A DNA stretch of 64,000 nucleotides from Siphonodentalium dalli (taxonomy: Eukaryota; Mollusca; Scaphopoda; Gadilida; Siphonodentaliidae), in NCBI GenBank assembly GCA_032622095.1, contig CP136066.1, positions 128,557,917-128,621,916 on the forward strand. Direction: 5' to 3'. Made by a program: the position numbers and the translations under genes. Shown here piece by piece: positions 24,512 to 34,844 of this stretch (positions are counted from its first letter, which is position 1; each line of letters starts with the position of its first letter). A model generated the notes under the pieces. That model did no database searches and was not told the DNA's origin. It saw nothing but the letters and a program-made list of their open reading frames with translations.

Positions 24512-24560
<49 letters not shown>
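22083..24560. repeat. Three tandem units of about 820 bp
   Basis: Units begin at about 22083, 22909 and 23728 with AGTGGAGATAGCACAATTAC. Each has a conserved ~450-bp part, then motifs built from GGTACCCCAACTG in both orientations that can form a hairpin, then TA microsatellites, then a CCTTGGGGTCTAGTA block. The third unit has extra 15-bp copies of GGCAGTTGGGGTACC. It also contains the left breakpoint of the 10.9-kb duplication, at 23910. The small open frames in each unit are not protein-like. Confidence 0.9.
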
Positions 24561-24585
<25 letters not shown>

Positions 24586-24600
24586 CTATATATATATATA
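24514..24600. repeat. (TA)n microsatellite, copy 1
   Basis: A long TA run with one GC interruption (TATAGCTATA). It is the main length difference from the copy at 35449-35537, which has two such interruptions. Translated shadows of this run appear as alternating Tyr-Ile open frames and are not genes. Confidence 0.95.
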
Positions 24601-25060
24601 TTTTTATTGTGAACCTCCAATATGGAGAAGAATGTGTATAGTTCATATAAATGGAACAATAATTACGCCACACAGTGGTGTAAGCTGGTGTAGAGTTTTT
24701 CATATTCTGTGGTCGGACCGATAATCCACTGGGCGAATGTATTATGGTTATTTCGTACTTGAGTATAAATCGTACCGATAGAGTCACGATAGTACGACAA
24801 AGATTAGCACACGTGTTTACGTCACCGGTGTAATTTTAGGGACATGTTTCTACGTCCCGCCCACATGTAGACTGCATGGTTACTGTTACTACGCACCACA
24901 AGCCATCTCAATTCCGCTATCTCTTCAGTGCTAAAATAGCTTCAGATAGAGCCACTCGTTGGGTGCAATCGTAAAATTGGGCGTAAGTGTATTTTGAGTA
25001 TGTTAGTGTTATAGTACTATATATTTGAGAATCGTTGATAAAAATGGGCGTAAGTATATT
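24601..25060. other. No gene seen
   Basis: Moderately AT-rich unique sequence after the TA run. I saw no credible coding frame, RNA gene or terminal repeat. The copy-2 counterpart is about 35538-35996. Confidence 0.6.
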
Positions 25061-25065
25061 TTCGA

Positions 25066-25350
25066 TAGAGCAGGGCGTCAGAGCGTCATGTTGGTGTGTT
25101 TATATTTTTGGTGAAGTTGTTTTTTTTTTTTATCTCGGCCGACTATTGCGTGTCTGACACATAAACTAAATAATCTCAGCTTAAGATGGCTTAACCAAAT
25201 TATTCATAGAGCAGGTCGCCAGAGCGTCATGTGTATATTGTTGACTAACAAGTTGGTTCATCGTGCAAAGTTGCTTTTTTGTAATCTCGGCCGACTATTA
25301 AATGTCTGATACATCAACCGAATAATCTCAGCTTAAGACGGCTTAACCAA
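25066..25350. repeat. 140-bp tandem pair (copy 1)
   Basis: Two diverged units begin AGAGCAGG-C-CAGAGCGTCATG and share ATCTCGGCCGACTATT and ATCTCAGCTTAAGA-GGCTTAACCAAATTATT. The counterpart is at about 36000-36287. Confidence 0.85.
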
Positions 25351-26018
25351 ATTATTTGCGTAAAGATTCAGACACACATACATCTTACTGTATTTTGAGT
25401 AACAGATGAATATTCCTACCTACTGGATAGTGCGTATTCATCCGAAGAAATGTCTGATTCTGTCAACTGGGATTAAAAAATGAACACTTTAAATATTGTA
25501 TATCCTACCATATGTGAACTTGAATTATGTCATCACCAATAAATGCATGTATACACGATTATCTTTTCAATAATAATATCTCTCTGGGTTCTATCGTGGT
25601 AAAAATCTTTTGTTTGACAAGAGATTTTCCACTCAATGTTTGTCACAGACCTACGTCATAATACTCCCCTCCCCACAACAACCACTCCTCCCCTACCCCA
25701 ACCACCTTCCCATCTCAACTCACTTACCCGCACCTATTCATGCGCGTATATATTGTACAATGTGTACGTGTCGGAGCACAAGACATCCAAATAATGAGTA
25801 TTACCTCATAGTAAAGCAACGCTCTTTACTCATCTTTCAACATAAATGACACACGTACATTATCGCGAATTATTGAAAGAGCGTACGTTTATAGAGTTAT
25901 TGTTCTTAGAACGAGAATCGTTAGTCGGTTATTTTAAAAAGCGTGGCTAAAAAGGGGGCGAGGACCCCAGCCCCACCCTGTTTTAGGGAAGTTACTCGGA
26001 TGATGTGTCAGCGAGCCA
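25351..26018. other. No gene seen; pyrimidine-rich stretch
   Basis: Apart from a C/T-rich tract near 25665-25730, I saw no repeat or coding frame that I can support. The counterpart is about 36288-36955. Confidence 0.6.
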
Positions 26019-29000
26019 TTTTTAGCTCAACTTACTATTGTAAGTTTGAGCTATTGCCATGGTTTGGCGTCCGTCGTCCGTGTGTCCGCGTGTCTGTGAG
26101 TCCGTGTGTCCGTGTGTCCGTGTGTCCGTCAACAATTTCCGTTGGCGCGGGCTACAGGTCGTACCTTTGGTCTGATCTTTGTGAAATTTGTCATGAATGT
26201 TGACATTGACATGTAGATGGGAACGAGTGATTTTGGGGTCGTTCGGCCAAAAAACATGGCCGCCATCAGCCATCTTCGATTTTACTCTTTGCATGACTAA
26301 ATCCTTTGGCGCGGGCTACAGGTCGTTGCGTTGGTCGGAAGTTTATGAAATTTGTCATGGATGTTAACATTGACATGTAGATGGGAACGAGTGATTTTGG
26401 AGTTGTTCGGCCAAAAAACATGGCCGCCAGCAGCCATCTTGGATTTTACTCTTTGCATGACTAAATCCTTTGGCGCGGGCTACAGGTTGTACCTTTGGTC
26501 TAATCTTTATGAAATTTGTCATGAATGTTGACATTGACATGTAGATGGGAACGAATCATTGTGGGGTCATTCGGCCAAAAAATATGGCTGCTGGCGGCCA
26601 TCTTAAATTTCAAAATTCAATCCATTGGCGCGGGCTACATGTCGTACTGTTCGTCTGATCATCATGAAATTTGTCATGGATGTTAATATTGACATGTAGA
26701 TGGGAACGAGTCATTTTGGGGTCGTTCGGCCAAAAAACATGGCCGCCATCAGCCATCTTCGATTTTACTCTTTGCATGACTAAATCCTTTGGCGCGGGCT
26801 ACAGGTCGTAGCTTTGATCGGAAGATCATGAAATTTGTCATGGATGTTAACAATGACATGTAGATGGGAATGAGTGATTTTGGGGTCGTCCGTCCAAAAA
26901 ACATGGCTGCCAGCAGCCATCTTGGATTTTACTCTTTGCATGACTAAATCCTTCGGCGCGGGCTACAGGTCGTTGCGTTGGTCGGAAGTTTATGCAATCT
27001 GTCATGGATGTTAACACTGACATGTAGATGGGAATGAGTGATTTTGGAGTCGTTCGGCCAAAAAACATGGCCGCCAGCAGCCATCTTGGATTTTACTCTT
27101 TGCATGACTAAATCCTTTGGCGCGGGCTACAGGTTGTACCTTTGGTCTAATCGTTATGAAATTTGTCATGAATGTTGACATTGACATGTAGATTGGAACG
27201 AATCATTGTGGGGTCATTCGGCCAAAATAACATGGCTGCTGGCGGCCATCTTAGATTTCAAAATTCAATCCATTGGCGCGGGCTACATGTCGTACTGTTC
27301 GTCTGATCATCATGAAATTTGTCATGGATGTTAATATTGACATTTAGATGGGAACGAGTCATTTTTTGGGGTCGTTCGGCCAAAAAACATGGCCGCCAGC
27401 AGCCATCTTCGATTTTACTCTTTGCATGACTAAATCCTTTGGCGCGGGCTACAGGTCGTAGATTTTATCTGAAGATCATGAAATTTGTCATGGATGTTAA
27501 CAATGACATGTAGATGGGAACGAGTCATTTTGGGGTCGTTCGGCCGAAAAACGTGGCTGCCAGCAGCCATCTTGGATTTTACTCTTTGCATGACTAAATC
27601 CTTTGGCGCGGGCTACAGGTCGTACCTTGGTCTAATCTTTATGAAATTTGTCATGAATGTTAATATTGACATGTAGATGGGAACGAGTCATTTTTTGGGG
27701 TCGTTCGGCCAAAAAACATGGCCGCCAGCAGCCATCTTCGATTTTACTCTTTGCATGAGTAAATCCTTTGGCGCGGGCTACAGGTCGTAGCTTTTTTCGA
27801 AAGATCATGAAATTTGTCATGGATGTTAACAATGACATGAAGATGGGAACGAGTCATTTTGGGGTCGTTCGGCCGAAAAACATGGCCGCCAGCAGCCATC
27901 TTGGATTTTACTCTTTGCATGACTAAATCCTTTGGTGCTGGCTACAGGTCGTACCTTGGTCTAATCTTTATGAAATTTGTCATGAATGTTGACATTGACA
28001 TGTAGATGGGAACGAGTCATTTTGGGGTCATTCGGCCAAAAAACATGGCCGCTGGCAGCCATCTTGGATTTCAAGATCCAATCCATTGGCGCGGGCTACA
28101 GGTCGTACTGTTCGTCTGATCATCATGAAATTTGTCATGGATGTTAATAATGACATATAGATGGGAAGGAGTGATTTTGGGGTCGTTCGGCCAAAAAACA
28201 TGGCTGCCAGCAGCCATCTTGGATTTTACTCTTTGCATGACTAAATCCTTTGGATCGGGCTACAGGTCGTTGCGTTGGTCGGAAGTTTATGAAATTTGTC
28301 ATGGATGTTAACACTGACATGTAGATGGGAACGAGTGATTTTGGAGTCGTTCTGCCAATAAACATGGCCGCCAGCAGCCATCTTGGATTTTACTCTGTGC
28401 ATGACTACATCCTTTGGCGAATCTTTATGAAATTTGTCATGGATGTTAATAATGACATGTAGATGGGAACGAGTGATTTTGGGGTCGTTCGGCCAAAAAA
28501 CATGGCCGCCAGTAGCTATCTTGGATTTTACTCTTTGCATGACTAAATCCTTTGGTGCGGGCTACAGGTCGTAGCTTTGGTCAGATGGTCATGAAATTTG
28601 TCATGGATGATAACAATGACATGTAGATGGGAACGAGTCGTTTTGGGGTCATTCTGTCCAAAAACATGGCCACCAGCAGCCATCTTGGATTTTACTCTTT
28701 GCATGACTAAATCCTTTCGCGCGGGCCATTTTGGATTTCAAAATTCAATCCATTGGCGCGGTCTACAGGTCGTACTGTTCGTCTGATCATCATGAAGTTT
28801 GTAGGTCGTAGCTTTGGTCAGATCTTCATAAAATTTGTCATGGATGTTAACAATGACAAGTAGATGGGAACGAGTCCTTTTGGGGTCAATTGGCCAAAAA
28901 ACATGGCCGCCAGCAGCCATCTTGTATTTTACTCTTTGCATCACTAAATCCTTTGGCGCAGGTTAGACATTTCAATTAGCACCTTTCCTATTCCTCCATT

Positions 29001-29042
29001 TACTGTCAACCATTAAATTATTCCCCTACCTAAGTTGAGCTA
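26019..29042 (+). mobile_element. TIR element carrying a 164-bp satellite with 4-unit higher-order period (copy 1)
   Basis: The left end is TTTTTAGCTCAACTTAC, followed at once by its own snapback half, then GCCATGG and a CCGTGTGTCCGT tract. The right end carries TAAGTTGAGCTA (29031-29042), the inverse of the left end. Between them are about 17 units marked by GGCGCGGGCTACAGGTCGT, spaced 164 bp with a 155-bp variant every fourth unit (starts at 26145, 26309, 26473, 26628, 26792, 26956, 27120, 27276 and so on), giving a ~648-bp higher-order repeat. Each unit contains GGCCAAAAAACATGGCCGCC. A short inverted relative with four units sits at 54586-55557. No protein is encoded. Confidence 0.8.
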
Positions 29043-29349
29043 CAGTGTCATTGACACTTTCATTCATAATGCCAACCTCAGGATGACAACGTCGTAGAGC
29101 GGTGTTATAATAATGAACGAATTTCACAGCGAAAATTACTAAGCCTATTATCCCTGTAGTTTCCCTTGTGCTCATAACCAGAGTGGTTTATTCATATAAC
29201 ATCAAGGTTTGCGTGTGTGCACACTTATAACATCATTATTTGTATAACGTGATATGTTGTTAACACGTACGGGTCATGAGATCATACACTCAATCATAGA
29301 GGTTACTTTGATGTTGTTGCTATGAATAGAATTTTATCAACCTTACGTA
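29043..29349. other. No gene seen
   Basis: Unique AT-rich sequence between the satellite element and the protein remnant below. The counterpart is about 39981-40287. Confidence 0.6.
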
Positions 29350-29455
29350 TTAACAGTTTATCACGTTAAACTCCAGTTTGACCATTTTCTTCATGATCAT
29401 GTTATGTATGGGTGATGTTATCATTCGATGCTGGTATTCTATTAATCGTTCGTAA
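29350..29455 (-). pseudogene. Truncated exon of an acidic-tailed protein family (copy 1)
   Basis: On the minus strand, an acceptor-like CTCTTTCTCAAAAG is followed by a frame reading YERLIEYQHRM, then TSPIHNMIMKKMVKL, then unrelated residues and a stop. The first ~27 residues match the exon at 59230-59416 closely (YRRLIEYQYRL, then TSPIHNMIMKKMVKL). The match breaks after KMVKL, so this copy is truncated. The microsatellite immediately upstream has replaced any intron. Function unknown. Confidence 0.6.
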
Positions 29456-29461
29456 CTTTTG

Positions 29462-29625
29462 AGAAAGAGGAACAACAACGACGATGACGACCACAACAAC
29501 AACAACAACAACAACAATCTACTTTTTGGGGGGGTAAAATAATATGACACCGCCGTTGCCGCCATCGCCGTTGCCGCCGCCGTTGCCGCCGCCGTTGCCA
29601 CCGCCGCCGGCGCCGCAGTAAAATA
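29462..29625. repeat. (CAA)n and (CCGCCGTTG)n microsatellites (copy 1)
   Basis: AACAACAACGACGATGACG passes into a CAA run, then a G-run, then GCCGCCGTT-type repeats on the plus strand. The counterpart at about 40400-40560 differs by unit number. Confidence 0.9.
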
Positions 29626-29669
29626 ACATGACATGTGGTACATAATACAATTTTTTTTTATTATATTAA

Positions 29670-29830
29670 CTATTCACTGTCACTTTCGTCCGAATTGTCA
29701 TCACTTTCGTCAGAAGTGTCATTTGTTTCGTCCATGAATTTTTCTAGCATCGGTTTGTACTTTAATATTGACATTTTCACTGCATCCGATTTTCATAACC
29801 ATTATTCAAATATTTGTCGACTTTATCCAT
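29670..29830 (-). pseudogene. C-terminal remnant of the same acidic-tailed family, one frameshift (copy 1)
   Basis: The minus strand reads MDKVDKYLNNGYEN, then, after a one-base frame change near 29785, SDAVKMSILKYKPMLEKFM, then an acidic Ser-Asp-Glu tail and TAG. This aligns end to end with the C-terminal half of the 59230-59416 exon (HGYNNEWAADEAMRKFKKLLE plus EDSDND). The two copies in the window are well diverged, yet the GY, the K-rich helix and the acidic end are kept. The pattern suggests a once-real protein family with casein-kinase-like acidic sites. I cannot name it. Confidence 0.5.
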
Positions 29831-29878
29831 GACTCTGAGTTACTTTGATGTTATTGTTATTTTGAACAAACTGAAAAC

Positions 29879-30115
29879 ATGATGATGCAAGAAATTTTCA
29901 ATTTGTTATGCTTATCGCTGTACCAATTGATTGTTTGTAATCAACGACAAAATTACCAACACGCCGAGAATGATTCATACCATACTGATGATAAACACTG
30001 GAATGTATGCATTCATACTGATGGTGACAATGGCCAAGATGGTAGCGACTCGGACCAGTCCCTCAGACGCCGTCCATATAATTGTCTCTACAATTTTTTA
30101 CTTGAAATAATTTGA
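29879..30115 (+). CDS. Unassigned 78-codon open frame (copy 1)
   Basis: MMMQEIFNLLCLSLYQ begins a frame with an Asp/Gly/Ser-rich middle and basic SLRRRPYN near the end. It is intact in both duplicates (counterpart 40821-41057), but the duplicates are too similar for that to show selection. No splice sites or promoter were identified. It may be chance. Confidence 0.15.
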   Translation: MMMQEIFNLLCLSLYQLIVCNQRQNYQHAENDSYHTDDKHWNVCIHTDGDNGQDGSDSDQSLRRRPYNCLYNFLLEII

Positions 30116-30257
30116 ATGTCATTGCTCTTACATAAATAATAAAGAGCGTTTATTCTTTAATTCTCTATCACGATGAAGTTATTGAGCATCGTGTATCGCT
30201 ATTTCACCAGAGGTCACATGTTAGACATTGTACACGTATATACATACGTAACATCAG

Positions 30258-30441
30258 AGCAAGAAGAGGGGGGAAGCAAATGAGCAAGAGGGGAGAGGGA
30301 AAAAGAGAAAATAGTGAGCAAGAGAAGAGAAGAAAAAGAGCAAGTGAGCAAGGGAAAAAGAGCAAGAGGTGAGGAAAAAAGAGCAAGTGAGCAAGGAAAA
30401 GAAAGAGCAACTGAGCAAGAGGTGAGCAAGTGAGCAAGTGA
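30258..30441 (+). repeat. GAGCAAGAGG purine-rich minisatellite (copy 1)
   Basis: Irregular repeats of GAGCAAGTGAGCAAGAGG and AAAAAGAGCAAG give a purine-only plus strand for ~180 bp. This could form triplex DNA. The counterpart is at 41200-41383. Confidence 0.9.
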
Positions 30442-30739
30442 TCATGTCGATAATAAAAAGCAGCATTTTATAGATCGAAAAGTGACACCGTGGATAAATT
30501 GACCTTATCACGTGATCATGTGATATTTACACACTTAAGCTCTGTATAAACAATACACTGATATCGCATATACAGCAGTTTACTCCATTGTGAATTAATT
30601 CACTCTAGGTTATTTGACTATAAACCTGTTACACGTTGTTAAGTTAATCACACATCACGCTCATAATACACACCCATTGTACATTTTATAGGCATCATCA
30701 CCATCGAATAATCATTATCAACATCCTTGTAATCCACAC

Positions 30740-30890
30740 CTTCACACACACACACACCCTCACACACACACCCTCACACAGAGAAACACACAAACACCAG
30801 GTATTCATAATCTCTCCCCCTCTCTCTCTTTATATATCTCTCCCTCTCCCTCTCTCTCTCTATCTCTCTCTCTCTCTCACTCTCTCTCCA
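30740..30890. repeat. (CA)n and (CT)n microsatellites (copy 1)
   Basis: ACACACACCCTCACACAC is followed by a long CTCTCTCT tract. The counterpart is at about 41684-41834. Confidence 0.95.
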
Positions 30891-32052
30891 ATATGAATGA
30901 ATTTCTGGAATGTAGCCATAATTTTACACGGAGGTAATCCATCGTGATTGCTTTAAAAAATAGTGCAACTTCCCGTTGGTAATACACGCATGAAGAGCGT
31001 TTAACGTATACGAAAGTACTACACGTATGAACTGAAATTTATATTTCACATCTTCCCAACAACAGATACAGACATAGTCATAGTGTTATATTGTCTTGTA
31101 TGTACCCACGCTATGACATCAGTAAAGGGGACAATACACTCAAGGAGTTCAATGTTAAAGTGACACGAGGCAAGGTACGTGATGCAATATTGGTGTGTGA
31201 ATATTAAAGGAACACAATGCACTCTAAAGGGACACAAGGCACTCATTATGAATGAATGTTAAAGAAACACAATACACACGCAGTGTGTGAAAGTTAAAAT
31301 GAAACAGAACAATATTTAAAGTTCAAATTTTCGGGCTCTTAATGTACCATTTATCAATATGTATCGTTTCTCGCTCTACAATTCCCAATAATCCCACTGT
31401 GTAGGAACTGTTACATCGGAAATCGTTCTATCGCCGGTTTGTGATGGTTCTTGCCTGATTTGTGACGGTTCTTGCTAATCGAAATTATACATTTTCACGA
31501 CTTTTTGACAGTTAAAACGCAATTTTGAGGCATCTAAGTGATAATTCGATTAGTTATTTTCGATCCCATAACAATATGTGGCACCAATGAGCGTGTTAAT
31601 AACGAAAAATTAATTGTGCGAGTCATAACAACGACAAGAACCGCGAATTTTTGTTATTGTTTGGGTTCTCTCCTGATCGAGTCGGTTCTATCCTCATTAA
31701 TCGTTCTATACGGGTAAAACTATTGCTAATATTTGCCATGGTACATGGTTCAAACTGCCAATTTTGTGAAAGTATACAAAGATAAACACAACAAACGATG
31801 CATTAAGTTGAAATTTGCACCACTTGTCATTAATTTCGACGAATTACACTGCCTTTCTATGCTTATCCAATAAGCTGTGTTGCGCCTATCAAAATTCACA
31901 AAGTCGCCAGCTAGTTTGAAAAATAACGCGTTTTGCAGGCCTGACATTTCCATGAGTCAACAGCCGGTTAACAATAGTGAAATTTCATTGCGCTGGACTT
32001 CGTAAAGCGTGAGCGTAGACGGGATATATAGAGTTATCTGTCTTGTATTTTA
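30891..32052. other. No gene seen; GAACCGT-motif repeat at 31403-31470
   Basis: Mostly unique AT-rich sequence. Bases 31403-31465 (GGAACTGTTACATCGG onwards, with CCGGTTTGTGATGGTTCTTGC) recur in inverted orientation at 47695-47764, directly beside the LINE 3' end, and at 42348 in copy 2. A loose ~50-bp repetition around AAAGGGACACAAGGCACTC is visible near 31120-31290. Confidence 0.55.
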
Positions 32053-32615
32053 TCTATTATATATTTTTGGAACTTCTGTCTGTATGTATGTATTTGTGTT
32101 ATAGACTCGAAAAACTGCTCGACCGATCCGACTCAAATTTGGTGTGTATGCCTACTTTGATCCGGGGGACAATATGGGCGGGTCCAATTTCACGTGCGTC
32201 CGTATCATTGACCTTGACCTCGCTCAAATACGCTCATATAGGCATGTTTCTGGACCTCAACCGATCCCACTAAAATTTGGTAGTTGGTTCTACTTTGATC
32301 ACGGGAACAATATGGGCGGGTCCAATTTCACTTGCGACCGTGTCCTTGACCTTGACCTCGCTCATATACGCTCATATAGGCATGTTTCTGGATCTCGACC
32401 AATCCGACTCAAATTTGGTATAATGTAGGCCTACTTTGATCCCGGGAACAATATGGGTGGGTCCAATTTCACGTGCGACCATGTCCTTGACCTTGACCAT
32501 ATTCGCTCATATAGGCATGTTTCCGGGCCGATCGAACAATAGTTTGCCCAGGCGGAGACGATCACAAAAAAATCCCCAAATATCCCGGACGAAGAGGGCC
32601 GGGCACATCGGCTAG
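32053..32615 (+). mobile_element. Helitron-like element with three internal ~150-bp repeats (copy 1)
   Basis: It begins A|TCTATTATATATTTTTGG and ends in a GCCGGGCACATCGGC hairpin followed by CTAG|T, the signature of Helitron termini (5'-TC, 3' hairpin plus CTRR, insertion between A and T). The interior has three diverged repeats marked by CCGACTCAAATTTGGT, AACAATATGGGCGGGTCCA and ACCTTGACCTCGCTCA. There is no Rep/helicase, so it is non-autonomous. Confidence 0.65.
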
Positions 32616-32892
32616 TGTTGTCTATTTTCGTAGACGTATTTTACTCAACAAAAGGCCACAAATAAGACGTTAAAAGTTAGTTGACACCCATACAATGCTC
32701 TGATTACGCAGTTTATGAAGTTTATGTCGGGCATCCGCTTGCTGGATGCTGATTATCTAGGTTAAATTATATAATTCTAGAATATGCAGCTATTAAAGCA
32801 TATACAAGCACGGTAATCTTCCATTCAATCATATTTTAGATTGACTAGGGATCTCTGATTTTTTAATAGATATAAAAAAGCAAAGAAAATAT

Positions 32893-33004
32893 TGGTATAT
32901 GGATGTTAAACCTTTGGTTACTAAATGCGCTGTAATGAGAATTGACTTGAATCCTATTGATTAATTTGTAGGAATTCTAAGCTATTAAGTTCAACAAGCA
33001 GTAA
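32893..33004 (+). repeat. Flanking direct repeat, left (copy 1)
   Basis: This ~110-bp segment (ATATGGATGTTAA ... GACTTGAATCCTATTGATT ... AGCAGTAACA) recurs at roughly 75-80% identity at 34025-34143, on the other side of the element at 33034-33998. Confidence 0.7.
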
Positions 33005-33033
33005 CATATAAAAATAAAAGGTCGCAGACCACA

Positions 33034-33998
33034 TGTCCCCCGACTATAGTGGTAAACTTCATGATTGGATTTGTTAGAAAGATACTATTTGCAACAATGT
33101 TATACAGTATATAGATGTTGCAAACCACCGCAAAATTTCTTGGCAAAATTTCTTGGACGAAACAACCCGATGAACAAACGCATGCAAACGCGAAAAACAT
33201 TATATTTTTGTATTAGCTATATAGATGTTGCAAATCACCAACATGTTAGGAACAATATCCCAGAGTTTCAAATCTCTACATTTAATACAGTAGGAGGAGT
33301 TGATTACACCATGAAGGTACCCAATCTCATCCAAAAGGCAAAAATGTTCCAAATTTTCTAAGTCGAAAACCCCACAAAAATATGGAAAAAATGATATTTT
33401 TTATTAGCTATATAGATGTTGCAAATCACCAACATGTTAGGAACAATATCCCAGAGTTTCAAATCTCTATATTTAAAACTGTAGGAGGAGTTGATTACAC
33501 CATGAAGGTACCCAATCTCATCCAAAAGGCAAAAATGTTCCAAATTTTCTAAGTCGAAAACCCCCCCAAAAATATGGAAAAAATGATATTTTTGATTAGC
33601 CATATAGATGTTGCAAATCACCAACATGTTAGGAACAATATCCCAGAGTTTCAAATCTCTACATTTAAAACTGTAGGAGGAGTTGATTACACCATGAAGG
33701 TTCCCAATCTCATCCAAAAGGCAAAAATGTTCCAAATTTTCTAAGTCGAAAACCCCCCCAAAAATATGGAAAAAATTATATTTTTGATTAGCTATATAGA
33801 TGTTGCAAATCACCAACATGTTAGGAACAATATCCCAGACTTTCAAATCTCTACGTTTAAAACTGTAGGAGGAGTTGATTACACCATGAAGGTACCCAAT
33901 CTCGGACGCACGGACGGACGCACGGACGGACGGACGCACGGATTGACGGACGGACGGGGGTCATTTCTATAGTCCTCCGACGGAAACGTCGGGGGACA
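33034..33998. mobile_element. 965-bp TIR element with 192-bp tandem repeats (copy 1)
   Basis: The termini are TGTCCCCCGAC and GTCGGGGGACA. The right end also has an internal hairpin. The interior holds one degenerate and four good units of 191-192 bp (landmark ATAGATGTTGCAAATCACC at 33221, 33412, 33604 and 33796) and ends in an (ACGG)n tract. Because 192 is divisible by three, one minus-strand frame stays open across three units and repeats the same 64 residues. I regard it as a by-product. There is no transposase and no clear target duplication. Confidence 0.65.
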
Positions 33999-34024
33999 AA
34001 GAGAAAAGAATCATGCAGTTACAA

Positions 34025-34143
34025 ATATTCTTACATGGATGTTAATTATTTGATGACCAAATGTGCCATAAAGAGCAGCGACTTGAATCCTATTGATTCA
34101 TGTGTAGGAATGCTCAGCTATTAAATTCAACATGCAGTAACAG
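34025..34143 (+). repeat. Flanking direct repeat, right (copy 1)
   Basis: Partner of 32893-33004, with the landmarks GACTTGAATCCTATTGATTC and ATGCAGTAACAG. Together they bracket the TIR element. Confidence 0.7.
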
Positions 34144-34844
34144 ATTGTTTGAATTATTAGCTAAACATTCATACACATGAATCATTAAAAATTAGCGTCA
34201 TGTGTGTCTGAACCTGGCTATTACAAGGCACATTATTATTCCTCGCTACTAACGTGTCAAGTGAGCAGGGACATGGGCTGGAGGGTATCCAATGTGTGGG
34301 CGTCCACCTTGGAATTTCCAACCGCACCATCCCCTTGAAACAGACCAAACGCATGCACAAGGCCTGGGCTTTGGTTTTCCCCAACTACATGACACATTAT
34401 AGCTCTAGATTGTATACCATTCTGACGTGAATTGATCAGTAGCCTTTGATTGGCCACCATGCAAACCGGGGGAGAAACTCGGGATACATGGGCCCAGTGA
34501 GAAAATGTGGATATCTGAACCTGAAAATTGCAAAAAAAAAACATATAGACTGGCTTCAAGATTCCCAAGTGTTGGAAGTTTCCAATCTGGCGCCCCCACC
34601 CCCACAACATTGGAAATGTTCCCAACAGATGGAGAGAGACGATTTATTTTGCAAAAGAGCATACATTATTTAATACAAAGCATACTAATTAAATGGAATT
34701 AGATTATTTGTCCATTAAACCAGTTTCTTGCCAATTGGAGGGGGGGGGGGGGGTAAATGAATGTGATATAGAAAACTAGATCACACCTGCTCCCTACTTC
34801 ATGTCCACCCATCATGAGTTTTGGATCAACTCTAAAGAAGAGGT
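34144..34844. other. No gene seen; G-run near 34739
   Basis: Unique sequence with a run of about 15 G at 34739-34753. No supported coding frame. Position 34844 is the end of duplication copy 1; the junction reads AAGAAGAGGT|CAACAAATAA. Confidence 0.6.

Larger units (their letters stand above)
23910..34844. repeat. Tandem segmental duplication, copy 1 (10935 bp)
   Basis: This block recurs immediately downstream at 34845-45789 in the same orientation, with the same internal order and about 99% identity by eye. The offset grows from 10935 to 10949 through small indels, mostly in homopolymers and microsatellites. The left breakpoint lies within the third ~820-bp unit and the right breakpoint in unique sequence ending AAGAAGAGGT. 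It could be a true tandem duplication or two haplotypes joined in error. Confidence 0.95.

Noticed and set aside
24335-24787. 129-130 codon open frames over the TA tract
   Set aside because: Alternating Tyr-Ile from a dinucleotide run; a low-complexity artefact.
26019-29042. CRISPR-like array
   Set aside because: The 164-bp units are contiguous with no unique spacers, and the context is eukaryotic.
29879-30115. Retroviral or DNA-virus gene in the duplicated block
   Set aside because: No capsid, polymerase, integrase or protease motifs were seen anywhere in the duplicated block. The open frame alone is not evidence.
32893-34143. LTR retrotransposon with ~110-bp LTRs
   Set aside because: There are no TG...CA ends, primer-binding site, polypurine tract or gag-pol; the interior is tandem repeats between TIRs.
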